From RGIG8700 sp045648505 (GTDB lineage: Bacteria; Bacillota; Clostridia; RGIG6154): a DNA stretch of 64,000 nucleotides. Numbering within the stretch: the stretch's first letter is position 1; every line of letters begins with the position of its first letter. The DNA lies in contig JAZROD010000060.1 of assembly GCA_045648505.1 (NCBI GenBank), forward strand, positions 1-64,000. Direction: 5' to 3'. Shown here one piece after another: positions 44,412-53,000 of the stretch. The position numbers and the translations under genes were made by a program. The notes under the pieces are model-generated. The model was not told the origin of the DNA and did no database searches. It saw nothing but the letters and a program-made list of their open reading frames with translations.

Positions 44412-45944
44412 ATGGTATTGAAAATCGGTTTACTTATTATTTTCTTTGCAGTTATGGTTGCCGTTGGACTTTACTGCAAAAAGAATGCAACGGATGTAAA
44501 AGGCTTCGTTTTAGGCGGAAGAGCTGTAGGACCTTGGTTTACGGCATTTGCTTACGGAACATCATACTTTTCTGCAGTTATCTTTGTTGGATATGCAGGA
44601 CAGTTCGGATGGAAGTTCGGTATTGCATCAACCTGGATTGGTATAGGAAATGCGGTTTTAGGTTCTCTTCTTGCGTGGATAGTTCTCGGCAGAAGAACAA
44701 GACTTATGAGTCAGCACTTGTCAAGTGCAACGATGCCTGAGTTTTTCGGAAAAAGATATTTAAGCCCTGCAATTAAAATTGCGGCATCGGTAATTGTATT
44801 TATTTTCCTTATTCCTTATACTGCTTCCCTTTACAACGGGCTTTCAAGACTTTTTGAAATGGCGTTTCCGGGAATCGATTACTCGGTTTGCGTAATAGTT
44901 ATGGCAGTTTTAACTTGTGTTTATGTTGTTGCAGGTGGTTATATGGCAACTGCAATCAATGATTTTATTCAGGGCATTATAATGCTTATTGGTATAGTTA
45001 CAGTTATTGGAGCAGTTCTTGCATCAAACGGTGGATTTACAGAAGCTTTAAGAGGGCTTGCACAAATAGAAGGAAGTATGCCGGGTGCATATAATTCATT
45101 CTTTGGTCCTGATCCTTTAAACCTTATGTTTGTTGTGATTTTAACATCACTTGGAACCTGGGGACTTCCACAGATGGTACAGAAATTTTACTCTATAAAG
45201 AGTGAAGATGATATTAACAAAGGTACAGTAATTTCAACAGTGTTTGCGGTTATTGTTGCAGGTGGTTGCTACTTCCTTGGTGGCTTTGGCAGACTTTTCT
45301 CAAATGTATTAGGAACAGGGGATATGCCGATTGGCGGATTTGATGCAGTTATCCCACAGATGCTCTCAAACCTTCCGGATGTTTTAATTGCAATTGTAAT
45401 TGTGCTTGTGCTTTCAGCATCAATGTCAACTCTTTCATCACTTGTTTTAGCATCAAGCTCAACTTTAACTTTAGACCTTCTAAAAGGACATATTATTAAA
45501 GAAATGTCTGAAAAAAAGCAGGTTCTTATTATGAGAATTTTAATAGCAATATTTGTAGCAATTTCTGCATTTATTGCATTAAATAAAGATAAACTCGGAT
45601 ATATTGCAGATATGATGGGTATATCATGGGGAGCTCTTGCAGGCGCATTTTTAGCTCCGTTCCTTTTCGGCTTATACTGGAAGAGAACAACAAAAACGTC
45701 AGTTTGGGTAAGCTTTATTTTCGGGGCAGGAATTATGGTTTTAAATATGTTATTCAGAAGCTCATTCCCGTTAATATTGCAATCTCCGATTAACTGCGGT
45801 GTTATAGCTATGGTTGGCGGACTGGTTTTAGTTCCGGTAGTATCATTGATAACACCAAAAATAAATAAAGAAAAAACAGAGGAAATGTTTGCATGTTACG
45901 ACAGAGAGGTTGTTGTAAATGCAAAAGAATCACTTGGTAAATAA
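44412..45944 (+). CDS. Sodium:solute symporter (SSF family)
   Basis: 510 residues with about 13 membrane segments. The family signatures are an N-terminal FVLGGRAVGPWFTAFAYGTSYFSA (about 28-51), GTWGLPQMVQKFYSIKSEDD (about 244-263) and the Na-site helix LSASMSTLSSLVLASSS (about 333-349), which corresponds to the PutP Ser/Thr sodium ligands. SSF members import proline, pantothenate, sugars or organic acids with sodium; the substrate here is not readable. The start at 44412 is preferred over 44403 because AAAGAAAGG is then 9 bases away. It sits directly under a tyrosine T-box and 17 bases before the acyl-CoA ligase gene, so an aromatic or tyrosine-related substrate is worth considering. Confidence 0.9.
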   Translation: MVLKIGLLIIFFAVMVAVGLYCKKNATDVKGFVLGGRAVGPWFTAFAYGTSYFSAVIFVGYAGQFGWKFGIASTWIGIGNAVLGSLLAWIVLGRRTRLMSQHLSSATMPEFFGKRYLSPAIKIAASVIVFIFLIPYTASLYNGLSRLFEMAFPGIDYSVCVIVMAVLTCVYVVAGGYMATAINDFIQGIIMLIGIVTVIGAVLASNGGFTEALRGLAQIEGSMPGAYNSFFGPDPLNLMFVVILTSLGTWGLPQMVQKFYSIKSEDDINKGTVISTVFAVIVAGGCYFLGGFGRLFSNVLGTGDMPIGGFDAVIPQMLSNLPDVLIAIVIVLVLSASMSTLSSLVLASSSTLTLDLLKGHIIKEMSEKKQVLIMRILIAIFVAISAFIALNKDKLGYIADMMGISWGALAGAFLAPFLFGLYWKRTTKTSVWVSFIFGAGIMVLNMLFRSSFPLILQSPINCGVIAMVGGLVLVPVVSLITPKINKEKTEEMFACYDREVVVNAKESLGK

Positions 45945-45961
45945 AGAAAGGAAAAAATAAA

Positions 45962-47596
45962 ATGCCTATTACAGAAATCTTGAAAAAGAATGCGGATTTT
46001 TATCCAAACGATACTGCTCTTGTGGAAATAAACCCACAGTATGAGCAACAGAAAAGAATGACATGGAGAGAATATTCACTTATTGAAGCAAATCCAAACC
46101 ATGCATACAGAAACGAAATTACATGGGGACAGTTCAATAAAAAAGCAAACCGTCTTGCAAATTTCCTTTTTACAAGAGGCATTAAAAAAGGCGATAAGGT
46201 TGCAATTCTTCTTATGAACTGCATTGAGTGGCTTCCTATTTATTTCGGCATTTTAAAGACAGGTGCTTTGGCAGTTCCTCTTAACTACAGATATACTGCG
46301 GATGAAATCAAATATTGTCTTAACCTTGCAGATGCAGATGTTATTTTGTTCGGACCTGAATTTGTTGGCCGTGTGGAAGAAATCTGTGACAGAATTCCTA
46401 AAGTTAAAATGTGGCTTTATGTGGGCGATGATTGTCCTACATTTGCAGAAAGCTATGATAATTTAGTGGGCTATTGTTCATCAAAAGAACCAAAGGTTGA
46501 GCTTACAGATGAAGACGAAGCTGCTATATACTTCTCATCAGGAACAACAGGCTTCCCAAAAGCTATTGTTCACGCCCATAAAGCTTTAATGCATTCTTGT
46601 ATGGCAGAGCAGGCACATCACGGACAGACAAAAGATGATGTTTTCCTTTGTATTCCGCCTCTTTACCACACAGGTGCTAAAATGCATTGGTTCGGAAGCT
46701 TTTTAGTTGGTGCAAAATCAGTTATCTTAAAGGGTGTTAATCCACAGTGGATTATTAAAGCGGTTCACGAAGAAAAATGCACAATCGTATGGCTTTTAGT
46801 TCCGTGGGCACAGGATATTTTAGACGCTATCGAAAGAAAAGAAATTGACCTTTCTCAATATGAAATTGACCAGTGGAGATTGATGCACATTGGTGCACAG
46901 CCTGTTCCACCAAGCCTTATAAAGAGATGGAAACAAATTTTCCCTAATCATCAGTATGACACAAACTACGGTCTTTCAGAATCAATCGGACCTGGTTGTG
47001 TTCACCTTGGTGTTGAAAACATCGATAAAGTTGGTGCTATCGGTCAGGCAGGCTTCGGTTGGGAAGCAAGAATCATCAATCCGGACGGCACAGAAGTTGA
47101 AAAAGGCGAGGTTGGTGAACTTGCAGTTAAAGGTCCCGGCGTAATGCTTTGCTACTACAAAGACGAAAAAGCTACCAACGAAATTTTAAAAGATGGTTGG
47201 CTTTACACAGGTGATATGGCACAGGAGAAAGATGGCTTCATCTACCTTGTTGACAGAAAGAAAGATGTTATCATTTCAGGTGGTGAAAACATTTACCCTG
47301 TTCAGATTGAAGACTTCTTAAGAAAACACGACAAAGTTAAAGACGCCGCAGTTATCGGTCTTCCTGATAGCAGACTTGGAGAAATCACAGCTGCAATCAT
47401 AGAAGCAAAAGATGGTATGACATTAACAGCAGAGGAAATTGACGAGTTCTGCCTTGACCTTCCAAGATACAAAAGACCTAAAAAGGTTATTATTGCAGAT
47501 GTTCCAAGAAACCCAACCGGAAAAATCGAAAAACCAAAGCTTCGCAAGATGTACGCAGGAGAGAATCTTGTTGCCAAACAGAACGAACTCCAATAA
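45962..47596 (+). CDS. AMP-forming acyl-CoA synthetase / ligase
   Basis: 544 residues of the adenylate-forming ANL superfamily. The P-loop YFSSGTTGFPKAIVH is at about 189-203, the A5 motif YGLSES at about 336, the A7 GWLYTGDMA and A8 DRKKDVIISGGENIYP motifs at about 415-445, and the catalytic A10 Lys in NPTGKIEKPKLR at about 520. It activates a carboxylic acid to an acyl-AMP and then the CoA thioester. The N-terminus has two ITW(R/G)-like strands (MTWREY and EITWGQF) split by an insert, as in some anaerobe ligases. It is co-transcribed with the symporter behind a Tyr T-box, so an aryl acid such as a tyrosine breakdown product is possible. That is inference. Confidence 0.9.
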   Translation: MPITEILKKNADFYPNDTALVEINPQYEQQKRMTWREYSLIEANPNHAYRNEITWGQFNKKANRLANFLFTRGIKKGDKVAILLMNCIEWLPIYFGILKTGALAVPLNYRYTADEIKYCLNLADADVILFGPEFVGRVEEICDRIPKVKMWLYVGDDCPTFAESYDNLVGYCSSKEPKVELTDEDEAAIYFSSGTTGFPKAIVHAHKALMHSCMAEQAHHGQTKDDVFLCIPPLYHTGAKMHWFGSFLVGAKSVILKGVNPQWIIKAVHEEKCTIVWLLVPWAQDILDAIERKEIDLSQYEIDQWRLMHIGAQPVPPSLIKRWKQIFPNHQYDTNYGLSESIGPGCVHLGVENIDKVGAIGQAGFGWEARIINPDGTEVEKGEVGELAVKGPGVMLCYYKDEKATNEILKDGWLYTGDMAQEKDGFIYLVDRKKDVIISGGENIYPVQIEDFLRKHDKVKDAAVIGLPDSRLGEITAAIIEAKDGMTLTAEEIDEFCLDLPRYKRPKKVIIADVPRNPTGKIEKPKLRKMYAGENLVAKQNELQ

Positions 47597-47698
47597 TTGC
47601 GGAAAAAATTCTGCATCTTGCACTATTTTCCTCCTTTATGTACACAAAGTACACGACAGTCGGAAAAATAGCACAATCTACAAAATTTTTTCTCGCAA
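47597..47698. repeat. 102-bp palindromic element with GTACACAAAGTACAC loop, copy P3
   Basis: It begins on the base after the ligase stop codon. TTGCGGAAAAAATTCTGCA and the inverted arm TAGAAATTTT-like TTTTTTCTCGCAA pair. The inner arms TTGCACTATTTTCC and GGAAAAATAGCACAA also pair, up to the TTTATGTACACAAAGTACAC centre. It is 102 bases long, like P2. Confidence 0.8.
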
Positions 47699-47760
47699 TT
47701 AAGTGTGTGAAGTACACGACGCTACGCATCAACACAAACTACAACAAAATTTCCTCACAA
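47699..47760. repeat. Solo right arm of the same palindromic element
   Basis: GAAGTACACGACGCTACGCATCAACACAAACTAC matches the loop edge and right arm of P1 (AAAGTACACGGCGCTGCGCATCAGCACAAACTAC) and ends AAAATTTCCTCACAA like the right end of P2. The left arm is absent. Confidence 0.7.
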
Positions 47761-47799
47761 ATTAGTATGGTGCTTATACAAAAATAATCCACGAGTTAT

Positions 47800-48057
47800 G
47801 CCGAGTGTCCTTAAGGACACTCGGCAACGATATTAATTTCTAGCGAAATTAGCGATATTACTGCGTAGCGATATTATGCTTTGCACAGCGATATTCCCTT
47901 CGGGAGTTAATTAATATCATATCGTTGCGAAGCAATATCGCTTTTGTGTAACAAAAATATCATTCGAACGAATGTGAGAATATCGCTAAAATATAGCAAC
48001 CGTGTCGGTTGCTATATTTTACTTTTATAACAAAGAAAGTGTCCTTACGGACACTTC
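47800..48057. repeat. GATATT hairpin-array element without gene, copy 3 (258 bp)
   Basis: The ends are GCCGAGTGTCCTTAAGGACAC and AGTGTCCTTACGGACACTTC. Linkers are GCGATATT (47852, 47868, 47888) on the left and ATATCG/AATATCGC on the right, with hairpins TACTGCGTA, CCCTTCGGG, TTGCGAAGCAA and TTCGAACGAA. Near the right end is a terminator-like TAGCAACCG-TGT-CGGTTGCTA hairpin. The right 13 bases overlap the 3' end of the minus-strand FAD oxidoreductase gene and supply its stop codon. It aligns with 11667-11923 over its whole length. Confidence 0.85.
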
Positions 48058-49613
48058 TCATAAGACTCGTGGATTATTTTGTATGCGCAGTTTATGCCGT
48101 CGAGAGCGGAAGACATTATTCCACCTGCATAGCCTGCTCCTTCGCCGATAGGGAACAGTCCTTTTATGTTTGACTGGAAGGTTTCATCTCTTAAAATTCT
48201 TAAAGGTGCAGAGCTTCTTGTTTCAACACCTGTTAAAACTGCATCGTTGAAGTTAAAGCCTTTCATTTTCTTATCGAAATCTACCAGTGCATATTTAAGC
48301 ATTTCAATAACAAAATCAGGAAGAACATCTTTGATTGATGTGTATTTAACACCTGGCAGATAAGAGGGGTTAACTTCTCCTGCCTTTGTGCTTTCTCTGT
48401 CTGCAAGAAAATCGCCTACAAGCTGAACGGGAGCAAAATAGTTTTCTCCGCCTTTGATAAAAGCTTTTTCTTCAAGGTCTTCCTGAAATTTTATGGCATC
48501 CAAAACTCCGCCCTTTATATCTTCAGGAAGAACAGAAACCAAAAGTGCCGCATTTGAGTTTTCTTCATTACGGGCAAAGTAACTCATACCGTTTGTAACA
48601 ACCTGTCTTTCTCCCGATGCACCGCAAACAACCACACCGCCCGGACACATACAAAAGGTGTATGCACCTCTGTCATCTTTATGACAGGAAAGCTTATAGT
48701 CTGCCGCAGGGAGAGTTTCTGCCCACTCTACTGATTTATACTGAATAAGGTTTATGTGTTTTCGTTTATGTTCAATTCTTACGCCTACGGAAAATGGTTT
48801 TTTCTCCATTTCAACTCCTTTATCAAAAAGCATACGATAAGTGTCACGACTACTGTGACCAGTTGCAAGAATTAATTTAGCACAGTTAATTGTACCTTTA
48901 TCAGTAACAACTGCAGAGATAGAATTATTTTCAACAATTATATCTGTAAGGGTTGTATTAAAAAGAACTTCACCGCCAAGGGATATGATTTCTTCTCTTA
49001 TATTTTTGACGGTTGTATATAAATAATCTGTGCCGATGTGGGGCTTTGCAAGATATTTAATTTCTTCAGGTGCACCGTGTTTAACAAATTCATCAAGCAC
49101 AAAAGGAATTTTGTTGTTATTTAATCCGCAGGTTAATTTACCGTCTGAGAAAGTACCTGCACCACCCTCGCCGAACTGAATGTTTGAATTAAGGTTAAGC
49201 TTGCCTGTTTTGAAAAATGTATCGACTGAAGCTTTTCTTTCTTCAACCTTTTCTCCTCTTTCAAGAATAACGGGCTTCATACCGCATCTTGCAAGCATAA
49301 GTCCGCAGAAAAGTCCTGCAGGACCTGAACCTGCAATAACGATTTTTTCTTCCTTCCCCGATGTATAAGGAAAGACATAGCTGTTATCTTCATATACAGA
49401 AACATTGCCTGAATTAAGAAAGCTTTTTTCGCTTTTCACCTCTGCCTTAAAGGTGCAGACATAGTGAATAAAATCCCTTTTTCTGCAGTCAAGGGATTTT
49501 CTCAAAATTTCTGTATTTAAAATATTTTCTTCCGTTGTTTTAAGCGTCTTTGCAACTGCTTTTTTGTAGTTGGTGTCAAGAGGGCTTAATTTAACATTGC
49601 TTATTTTTATCAT
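48045..49613 (-). CDS. NAD(P)/FAD-dependent oxidoreductase (COG2509-like)
   Basis: 522 residues from ATG 49613, which overlaps the stop of the preceding gene as ATGA, so translation is probably coupled. After a ferredoxin-like N-terminal part there is a dinucleotide-binding GSGPAGLFCGLMLARCG at about 95-111, then ERGEKVEERKASVD and QFGEGGAGTFSDGKLTCG. The C-terminus contains GVETRSSAPLRI and FPIGEGAGYAGGIMSSALDG. The reaction of this widespread family is not defined. The last residues (ending EKCP) and the stop codon are encoded by the end of a repeat element, so the original C-terminus may have been altered. It is the last gene of a five-gene minus-strand unit. Confidence 0.85.
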   Translation of the reverse strand: MIKISNVKLSPLDTNYKKAVAKTLKTTEENILNTEILRKSLDCRKRDFIHYVCTFKAEVKSEKSFLNSGNVSVYEDNSYVFPYTSGKEEKIVIAGSGPAGLFCGLMLARCGMKPVILERGEKVEERKASVDTFFKTGKLNLNSNIQFGEGGAGTFSDGKLTCGLNNNKIPFVLDEFVKHGAPEEIKYLAKPHIGTDYLYTTVKNIREEIISLGGEVLFNTTLTDIIVENNSISAVVTDKGTINCAKLILATGHSSRDTYRMLFDKGVEMEKKPFSVGVRIEHKRKHINLIQYKSVEWAETLPAADYKLSCHKDDRGAYTFCMCPGGVVVCGASGERQVVTNGMSYFARNEENSNAALLVSVLPEDIKGGVLDAIKFQEDLEEKAFIKGGENYFAPVQLVGDFLADRESTKAGEVNPSYLPGVKYTSIKDVLPDFVIEMLKYALVDFDKKMKGFNFNDAVLTGVETRSSAPLRILRDETFQSNIKGLFPIGEGAGYAGGIMSSALDGINCAYKIIHESYEKCP

Positions 49614-50836
49614 AATGCCTTTCCAACCATATATCCGCTTGACCACGCCCATTGAAGGTTGTAGCCACCGCAGATTCCGTCAACATCAAGAACCTCACCG
49701 CAGGCAAACAGTCCTGAAACTTTTGTTGATTCAAGGGTTTTTATGTCAAAATCTTCGATTTTAATTCCGCCTGCAGTAACCTGAGAGTTTTTAAAGGGCA
49801 TAACAGATAAAAGTTTAACTCTGAAAGCTTTTATGTTATTTACAATCTCTTTTATTTCTGCCCCTGAAAGCTCTTTTGCTAAAGTGTTGAACTTTTTGTC
49901 TGTGGATTTTTTAATTATCATCTGACCGCATCTTTTTGAAAACACGCCTGTGAAAAAGTCTTCAAGTGGCTTATGTCCCTGTGTTTTCAATCTGTTTTGT
50001 ATCAGCGTTTTCACCTCGTCGTAGGTGAATTCCTGCATAAAGTCTATAATGCAGTATATGTCTTTTTGGTTTTTCTCTGAAAAGTGTTTTGAAACCGACC
50101 TTGAAAGGTTAAAGCCAAGTGGACCTGAAAGTCCGTATTCGGTGAAATGCATTTCGTCAGTGCCTTTGTCAATGGTTTTGCCGTCAACATCAATTTTTGC
50201 AGAAACGGTGATTTTTGTGCCGTTTAATGCCTTTGTATATGTGTTGTCGCACTTAATCTGCACAAGGCTCTGAAAAACAGGGTTCATTTTATGACCGAAA
50301 GCTTTTAAAAATGTGTAGCCGTCACCGTCTGAACCTAAATTTTCACCGCTCATACCACCGCAGGCTATAACTATTTTTTCAAATTCGAGGGTTTCTTTTT
50401 CACCAAACACTCTGAAAATATTACCTTTTTTCTCTATTTTTAAAACTTTGAAGCCTGTTTTTTCTTCAACACCAAGTCTTTGATTTTCCATACGAAGAAC
50501 ATCAAGTACAGAAGATGCCTGAAGGCTTCTTGGATATATTTTCCCTTTATCGCCTGTGGTAAAAAGAAGTCCCAATTTTTCAAAGGACTCCTGTGTATCT
50601 GTGTTAGAGAAAACAGATAAAGCTTCCTTCACATAATTTGTGTCAGAGGCGTAGAAAAATTCCACACCCATATCACGGTTGGTTAAATTACACCTTCCGT
50701 TGCCTGTTGCGAGAATTTTTTTACCGCACTTATCTGCTTTTTCTATTATATAAATTTTGTTTTTAGGGTTGTTTTTCTTTGCAACAAGACCGCAAAACAG
50801 TCCCGATGCACCACCGCCTATAATTCCTATTCTCAT
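49610..50836 (-). CDS. HI0933/BaiN-like flavoprotein
   Basis: 408 residues. The N-terminal FAD motif IGIIGGGASGLFCGLVA is followed by the family hallmark GKKILATGNGRCNLTN (about 38-53). The C-terminal VTAGGIKIEDF and GLFACGEVLDVDGICGGYNLQWAWSSG close the FAD site. BaiN of Clostridium scindens is a member and is described in bile-acid dehydroxylation; most members have no assigned substrate, so no such role is claimed here. It overlaps mscL upstream and the next flavoprotein downstream by 4 bases each. Confidence 0.88.
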   Translation of the reverse strand: MRIGIIGGGASGLFCGLVAKKNNPKNKIYIIEKADKCGKKILATGNGRCNLTNRDMGVEFFYASDTNYVKEALSVFSNTDTQESFEKLGLLFTTGDKGKIYPRSLQASSVLDVLRMENQRLGVEEKTGFKVLKIEKKGNIFRVFGEKETLEFEKIVIACGGMSGENLGSDGDGYTFLKAFGHKMNPVFQSLVQIKCDNTYTKALNGTKITVSAKIDVDGKTIDKGTDEMHFTEYGLSGPLGFNLSRSVSKHFSEKNQKDIYCIIDFMQEFTYDEVKTLIQNRLKTQGHKPLEDFFTGVFSKRCGQMIIKKSTDKKFNTLAKELSGAEIKEIVNNIKAFRVKLLSVMPFKNSQVTAGGIKIEDFDIKTLESTKVSGLFACGEVLDVDGICGGYNLQWAWSSGYMVGKAL

Positions 50837-51243
50837 TTTGATGCTTTTAAAGTATCTCTGATTTCTGTAAGAAGCTCTTCAACTGTTGGCTTTGCAGGCT
50901 CTTCAATTTTTACTTCTTCTTCCTTCTTTTCAAATTTATCTCTTATTTTACCCATCAATGTTATAATTGCAAAAATAGAAATCGCAATAATAAAGAAATC
51001 TATGATGTTCTGTATAAACATACCATATTTGATTGCAACCTCTGCGGTTTCTTCTGTTGCAGGTGTTAAAACATATTTTAAATCTGCAACTGAAACATTT
51101 GCTGTTATATAGCCAAAAAACGGAGTAATGATGTCTGAAACAAGAGATGTTACGATTTTTCCGAAAGCACCGCCCACAACAACGCCGACTGCCATATCGA
51201 TTACATTGCCCTTAAAAGCAAATTCTTTGAATTTTTTAAACAT
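50833..51243 (-). CDS. mscL: Large-conductance mechanosensitive channel
   Basis: 136 residues, two membrane helices. The N-terminal amphipathic FKKFKEFAFKGNVIDMAVGVVVGGAFGKIVTSLVSD pattern (MscL TM1) is present, and TM2 is at about 75-98 (FIQNIIDFFIIAISIFAII). The C-terminal charged helix (KFEKKEEEVKIEEPAKPTVEELLTEIRDTL) completes the family layout. It is a pentameric membrane valve that opens on hypo-osmotic shock. An upstream in-frame ATG at 51249 is only 2 bases from the AAGGAG site, so ATG 51243 is preferred. It lies 14 bases after argS in the minus-strand unit. Confidence 0.95.
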   Translation of the reverse strand: MFKKFKEFAFKGNVIDMAVGVVVGGAFGKIVTSLVSDIITPFFGYITANVSVADLKYVLTPATEETAEVAIKYGMFIQNIIDFFIIAISIFAIITLMGKIRDKFEKKEEEVKIEEPAKPTVEELLTEIRDTLKASK

Positions 51244-51257
51244 ATTCATTTCTCCTT

Positions 51258-53000
51258 TTACATTCTGTCAGGAATTTCTATTGCAAGAATATCCATCATT
51301 CTTATTAACATATCAAGTGCAAGCTTTAATGTTGCAATTCTTGATTTTCTCTTTTGTTCGTCTTCTTCTGCAAGCACTTTGTATTCGTGATAATACTTAT
51401 TAAGTGCCTGAGCAAGCTTATATGCATATTCTGCAACCGCGCTTGGTGCAAAATCTGCTGCAGCATTTTCAAGTGCAGTCTGGAACTCTGTTAAAAGAAG
51501 GAAGAGTTCTGTCTGAACATCGCCTTCTGATTTAAGGATTTCACCGTCTGCAGAATCTGTTGCTTTATTGATGATTGATGCGGCTCTTACTGCGCTGTAC
51601 TGAATGTATGGGCCTGTCTTTCCTTCAAATGAACAGAATTTATCAATATCAAAAACATAGTCCTTGCTTCTGTGGTTTGAAAGGTCTGCAAATTTAAGTG
51701 CACCTATTCCAACTCGTCTTGCAATTTCTTTAAGCTCTGCTTCGTTAATGTCACCGCTGATTGCATCTTTAACTCTGTTGTACGCTTCAATTTCTAAAGT
51801 ATTGATTAAGTCTTCAAGACGCATAACTCCGCCTTCACGGGTTTTGTATGGCTTACCGTCTTTACCGTTCATTGTGCCGAAGCCTGCAAAGAAGAGTTCT
51901 GTTTTTTCTTTTGCAATCTGTGTTTTTCTTGCAGCTCTGAAAAGCTGTTTGAAGTGAGTTCCCTGTCTGTTGTCAACAACATAAACAATAAGGTCAGGGT
52001 CAAAGTCTTCGTTTCTCATTATGATTGTAGCAAGGTCAGTTGTGTCGTAAAGTGCGGCACCGTCTGACTTAAGAAGCATAAGTGGTGGAAGCGGAGGGTT
52101 GTCTGTTTCTTCTGTAATATCAACAACAAGACATCCTTCGTCTTCTCTTGCAAGACCTTTATTCTTTAAATCTTCAATCATAGCAGGAATAATATCTCTT
52201 ACATCTGATTCGCCCTTCCAAAGGTCGAAATCAACTAAAAGTCTTGAATAGTTTTTCTTTAAATCTTCAATTGAAACTGCAAGGACTGTTTCCCAGATTT
52301 CAAAGTAAATACCTTCGCCCTTCTGAAGCTCAAATGTAAGCTTTTTACAATGCTCCATAACTTCAGGGTCTTCTTTAGCCTGTGCAGATTTTGCAGGATA
52401 TGTTTTTTCAAGAACAGAGATTGTGATATATTTTTCCCTGTCTTCTTTAGTCATAAGATTTTCAAGACCGAACTGCTCGATAATTCCTGCAATAACCATA
52501 CCCATCTGAAGTCCCCAGTCCCCAAGATGAACATCACCATAAACATTGTGACCAAGGGTTTTGAAGAGTCTTTTTACAGATTCACCGATAATTGCGCTTC
52601 TTAAATGACCTACATGAAGAGATTTCGCAACATTTGCTCCACCGTAGTCAATAACAATTGTTTTTGCTTTTTCAGGCTTGTCAAGAAGGAAATCTTCGCT
52701 GTTTTTCATTTTGTTTATATAGTCACACAAAAATTCGTCCGATACATCCATATTAAGAAATCCCGGAGGACAAGCTTCAACCTTTTTGAAGGTTTTGCTT
52801 TCTTTTAAAATATCTGCAATTTCGTTTGCAATATCAAGAGGCTTTTTCTTATGTATTTTTGCAAGTGGCATACAGCCGTTGCACTGATACATACAAAGGT
52901 CAGGTCTGTTTGAAACAGAAACGCTGCCGTATTCTTTTTCGTAGCCTGCTTTTTCAAATGCATTTTTAACTTCGTTTGTAAGCAATCCTTTAAAACTCAT
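51258..53000 (-). CDS. argS: Arginyl-tRNA synthetase
   Basis: 580 residues, class I. The HIGH-type motif is HVGH at about 129-132 (GGANVAKSLHVGHLRSAIIGES). The KMSK-equivalent loop is KPYKTREGG (about 370-380), and the anticodon-binding DALR domain is at about 450-580 (GPYIQYSAVRAAS onward, RMMDILAIEIPDRM at the end). The N-terminal tRNA-binding domain is cysteine-rich (PDLCMYQCNGCMPLAK), unusual for ArgRS. It overlaps ybaK by 11 bases, with GTGAAAGGAC inside ybaK as its ribosome-binding site. Confidence 0.95.
   Translation of the reverse strand: MSFKGLLTNEVKNAFEKAGYEKEYGSVSVSNRPDLCMYQCNGCMPLAKIHKKKPLDIANEIADILKESKTFKKVEACPPGFLNMDVSDEFLCDYINKMKNSEDFLLDKPEKAKTIVIDYGGANVAKSLHVGHLRSAIIGESVKRLFKTLGHNVYGDVHLGDWGLQMGMVIAGIIEQFGLENLMTKEDREKYITISVLEKTYPAKSAQAKEDPEVMEHCKKLTFELQKGEGIYFEIWETVLAVSIEDLKKNYSRLLVDFDLWKGESDVRDIIPAMIEDLKNKGLAREDEGCLVVDITEETDNPPLPPLMLLKSDGAALYDTTDLATIIMRNEDFDPDLIVYVVDNRQGTHFKQLFRAARKTQIAKEKTELFFAGFGTMNGKDGKPYKTREGGVMRLEDLINTLEIEAYNRVKDAISGDINEAELKEIARRVGIGALKFADLSNHRSKDYVFDIDKFCSFEGKTGPYIQYSAVRAASIINKATDSADGEILKSEGDVQTELFLLLTEFQTALENAAADFAPSAVAEYAYKLAQALNKYYHEYKVLAEEDEQKRKSRIATLKLALDMLIRMMDILAIEIPDRM

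Noticed and set aside
49610..50836. Bile-acid dehydroxylation role from similarity to BaiN
   Set aside because: No other bai genes are in the window, and most HI0933-like proteins occur outside that pathway.
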